This document shows positions 4,161 to 6,322 of a stretch of DNA of 6,322 nt, piece after piece. Below the pieces are notes generated by a model. That model worked only from the letters and a program-made list of their open reading frames with translations. It searched no databases and was not told where the DNA came from. The DNA comes from Clostridiales bacterium (GTDB lineage: Bacteria; Bacillota_A; Clostridia; Lachnospirales; Lachnospiraceae): positions 1 to 6,322 of the forward strand of contig JASKJZ010000155.1 of assembly GCA_030154385.1 (NCBI GenBank). The letters run 5' to 3'. A program made the position numbers and the translations under genes. Position 1 is the first letter of the stretch, and each line of letters opens with the position of its first letter.

Positions 4161-6322
4161 TTATTCTGCCTTAATTTTTATTTTCTTATCCAATCCATTC
4201 TTTCGAAGCAGTGAGGTATATGCTTTTAATTTGTTTTTCGGAACTTTCACGACTGTCTTCTCCGGAACCTTCAAAAATGCATTGGCACCAACTTTTGCAA
4301 GGTGATTTGTTCGTATATAAATAATTTTTAAATTCTTTGCACCCGCAAATGCTTTTGTACCAATGGATCGCACATTCTTCCCAATCACTACTTTCTTAAT
4401 CGTCTTGTTATTTTGGAAGGCGTAGTTACTGATTCTTGTAACCTGGAACGTAATACCACCAATCGTAACCGTATTCGGAATACGAACTGTGCTTTCCTTC
4501 GTATTGGATGAACCTTCATATGACACAGTTCCGCGTTTCTCATCCGATTTGGTAACTTTGTATACGTCATCTCCTTGAATTAGCACTTCATATTTCTCAG
4601 GTAGGTCTGCCTTTTCTTTATCCTCGTCATTGCTTGATGGAGGGGTAGAAGGTTGCGGCGTTGGGAGAGATGGAATTGGGATTGCCGGTCCAGCCTCCCC
4701 ATTATCCTCACTAAAATCTGGTGTTGGTGTTGGTTCTGGTGTTGGCTCAGGCGTTGGTTCAGGCGTTGGTGTTGGTTCTGGATCTGGAATAGCATTTGAG
4801 ACAAACTGAACCTTAATATCCACATTATCTTGTATATTGGTCAAAGCATAATTACCGCTGCCATCGTAGGCAACTTCCTTTTTATTTAAGATAAGCTTTC
4901 CAACTTGATATCCCTCATCTGGCATAATCGTAAGAAGAGACTCCCCTCCAAACGAAACCGTCGCATTTGATATCTGTGCTTGCCCATTTCCCTCTGTCTG
5001 AAGATTGATTTTACAGCTTCCATTAAAAGCAAACCAATCTACATTTGCTACATAGGCATGAGTCCCATCGTTACGAAATACCAAGTAAACATCATGCAGC
5101 CCATTCACTGTCCGATCCAGATTTCCAGAAGCGATCGCATAGGTCGACCAACCAGATGGTGCGGTCGTCTTGTTTTCGATGCTTCCCACTAGATTTTCTG
5201 GCGAGATGCTATCTACATAGACCTCTGTGTATCCACCCGCATCACTTCCTTGCGCGGCATAATACATTGTCATAAAATCAATATCTCCCTGAAAAAGGAC
5301 ATTTTTATAAGAAGCCCAGTAATCCTTCTTTACACCACCAATATTGTTTGGCACCCCATTGACGCTATCAACCAATACATTACCCGCGTCAAAGCCTTCT
5401 GCTTGTATGATGTCAATTGCCTTTTTGTAAGCCCCACCTACGACTGAAATTATATTTTTCAGAGCATTATATGCATCTGTATATTGTTCTATGGTAAGGT
5501 CGGTTTGCAAATAAATTGCCTGCGCAGTTGCGGTTGCATTTTCAAGAACCGTAATTAAAGTCGGCGCAACTTCGTTGGTATCCATATTTTTAGCAGCTTG
5601 AATTAAGTTAAATAGACTATCCCGGTCTCTTTTTTCATTGGTGTAGCCAAGAAGCTCTACCTCAGCGAGAGAACCTTCGCTAAATACAAGCTGATAATGG
5701 GTATATTCCCCCTGTTTTTCCTGTGGAATTAAAAATGGTCTTGTATACTTTGCCCACGAAAAGCTGATATTGTCATAGTTCGCAAGCAGCGTCCACTCAC
5801 CATTATCATTTGCGCCATACAAAGAAAAAGCTGTAGGTGCTGTCGCAGGATCTGCTGCACTTGTTAAGGTAATTATCTGCGCCCGCTTTCCCTGATCCGT
5901 ATGATAGCATACCTTAGAACCTGCAGCAAATGCAGCCTCTGAATTAGAAGTATTATCCACCAGATTTGTAATGTTCGCGACATCTGAAACGATTTCATCA
6001 TAATAGACTTTTACGGCTTCACTACTAGCAGATGCTACTACCTTTGCATTTTTTGATAAAATGTCATCATATGCTTGCGGCATTTCTCCCTTTATTGTAA
6101 GTGAGGTAGGAAGTTCATCGTCTGCATTTCCCCAAGCTTTATTCGGGGTATCACCCATGGTAAATTCAATTACTCCCGCATTCAATAACACATCATGTTT
6201 GATATAGGATTTTGAATATGCCTGACCATTTACCTTCATGCTCTGCACATAAACATTTTGTTTACTGTTATTATTTGCTTTGATGACCAATGATTTCCCG
6301 CTCTCCAAATGAAGCGTTACTT
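4161..6322 (-). CDS. Modular secreted GH92-family alpha-mannosidase, C-terminal 719 residues, cut by right window edge
   Basis: The reading frame is open to the right edge (first whole codon 6318-6320), so this is the end of a larger extracellular enzyme. Visible residues are numbered from that codon. Residues 1-67 (LVIKANNNS, NVYVQSMKVNG, MGDTPNKAWG) match the closing beta-sandwich of GH92 exo-alpha-mannosidases, which need calcium and trim alpha-mannose from N-glycans or yeast mannan. Next come a discoidin (F5/8 type C)-like domain (about 88-226, ending LAEVELLGY), a helical FIVAR-like segment (230-300), a CBM6-like carbohydrate-binding domain (303-432: IIQAEGF start, GWSTY, HDVYLVF, VDWFAF), an InlB-B-like repeat (434-507), a Pro-Thr-Glu linker (510-565) and a BspA/LRR_5-like tail (575-719: FQVTRISNYAFQNN, IGTKAFAGAKNLK, basic end). 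No LPXTG or membrane anchor follows. The catalytic acids and signal peptide lie outside the window, so activity rests on the GH92 remnant. A TTG at 6306-6308 is internal, not the start. Confidence 0.88.
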   Translation of the reverse strand, partial: VTLHLESGKSLVIKANNNSKQNVYVQSMKVNGQAYSKSYIKHDVLLNAGVIEFTMGDTPNKAWGNADDELPTSLTIKGEMPQAYDDILSKNAKVVASASSEAVKVYYDEIVSDVANITNLVDNTSNSEAAFAAGSKVCYHTDQGKRAQIITLTSAADPATAPTAFSLYGANDNGEWTLLANYDNISFSWAKYTRPFLIPQEKQGEYTHYQLVFSEGSLAEVELLGYTNEKRDRDSLFNLIQAAKNMDTNEVAPTLITVLENATATAQAIYLQTDLTIEQYTDAYNALKNIISVVGGAYKKAIDIIQAEGFDAGNVLVDSVNGVPNNIGGVKKDYWASYKNVLFQGDIDFMTMYYAAQGSDAGGYTEVYVDSISPENLVGSIENKTTAPSGWSTYAIASGNLDRTVNGLHDVYLVFRNDGTHAYVANVDWFAFNGSCKINLQTEGNGQAQISNATVSFGGESLLTIMPDEGYQVGKLILNKKEVAYDGSGNYALTNIQDNVDIKVQFVSNAIPDPEPTPTPEPTPEPTPEPTPTPDFSEDNGEAGPAIPIPSLPTPQPSTPPSSNDEDKEKADLPEKYEVLIQGDDVYKVTKSDEKRGTVSYEGSSNTKESTVRIPNTVTIGGITFQVTRISNYAFQNNKTIKKVVIGKNVRSIGTKAFAGAKNLKIIYIRTNHLAKVGANAFLKVPEKTVVKVPKNKLKAYTSLLRKNGLDKKIKIKAE
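4719..4787 (-). repeat. Pro-Glu-Pro-Thr linker repeat inside the glycosidase gene
   Basis: About 23 codons encode PDPEPTPTPEPTPEPTPEPT followed by PTP, a 12-bp repeating unit (four residues, P-E-P-T register) with codon drift between copies such as ggttct and ggctca on the plus strand. Such linkers keep surface modules apart and are commonly glycosylated or length-variable. Here it separates the InlB-like repeat from the BspA-like tail. A less regular Pro/Ser stretch continues to about residue 563. Confidence 0.85.

Noticed and set aside
4580..4825. Gln/His-rich 81-codon open frame on the minus strand
   Set aside because: It is the frame-shifted reading of the Pro-Thr-Glu linker repeat of the glycosidase, so the low-complexity pattern is a by-product.
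6306..6308. TTG as a possible start codon of the large glycosidase
   Set aside because: The frame continues upstream to the window edge with residues VTLH that fit the GH92 beta-sandwich, and there is no ribosome binding site or signal peptide. The gene simply continues beyond the window.

Overview
The window looks like a chromosomal segment from an AT-rich, Gram-positive anaerobe of the Clostridia, most probably a motile gut or plant-fibre-associated Lachnospiraceae. The clues are strong AGGAGG-type ribosome binding sites, a 6-phosphofructokinase with pyrophosphate-type active-site residues, a soluble chemoreceptor of a type familiar from Lachnospiraceae, and a large modular secreted glycosidase ending in a BspA-like leucine-rich region. 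The organism assignment is inference from protein style; no rRNA or marker gene is present.

Layout from left to right. Positions 1-453 (minus) hold the N-terminal 151 codons of peptidase T (pepT), cut by the left edge. Positions 474-995 (minus) encode a small FMN nitroreductase, 20 bp upstream of pepT and probably in the same transcript. The 187-bp gap 996-1182 is a divergent promoter region: an extended -10 promoter faces left to the nitroreductase, and a sigma-A-like promoter faces right to the phosphofructokinase gene (1183-2463, plus). That gene ends at a 12-bp perfect hairpin (2473-2501) shared with the convergent chemoreceptor gene (2506-3972, minus). The chemoreceptor has no membrane segment and ends in a CZB zinc-binding domain with all four ligands present. 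Its promoter (4029-4057) has near-consensus boxes, and a 17-nt perfect palindrome sits on the -35 element. A long 20-bp-arm terminator (4100-4149) then separates it from the upstream gene, a very large glycosidase (4161 to beyond the right edge, minus). Only the end of its GH92 alpha-mannosidase domain is visible, followed by a discoidin-like domain, a helical segment, a CBM6-like domain, an InlB-B-like repeat, a Pro-Thr-Glu linker and a BspA/LRR_5-like tail.

The genes form four apparent transcription units: nitroreductase-pepT, the phosphofructokinase, the chemoreceptor and the glycosidase. They do not make one obvious pathway. Mannoside hydrolysis outside the cell, glycolysis and peptide breakdown are all nutrient functions, but their adjacency looks incidental. 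I found no CRISPR array, tRNA, rRNA, phage or transposon signature, and no convincing undescribed multi-gene system. The points most worth following up are the palindrome over the chemoreceptor promoter, the CZB receptor with an N-terminal cysteine pair, the phosphoryl donor of the phosphofructokinase, and the module order of the GH92 enzyme.
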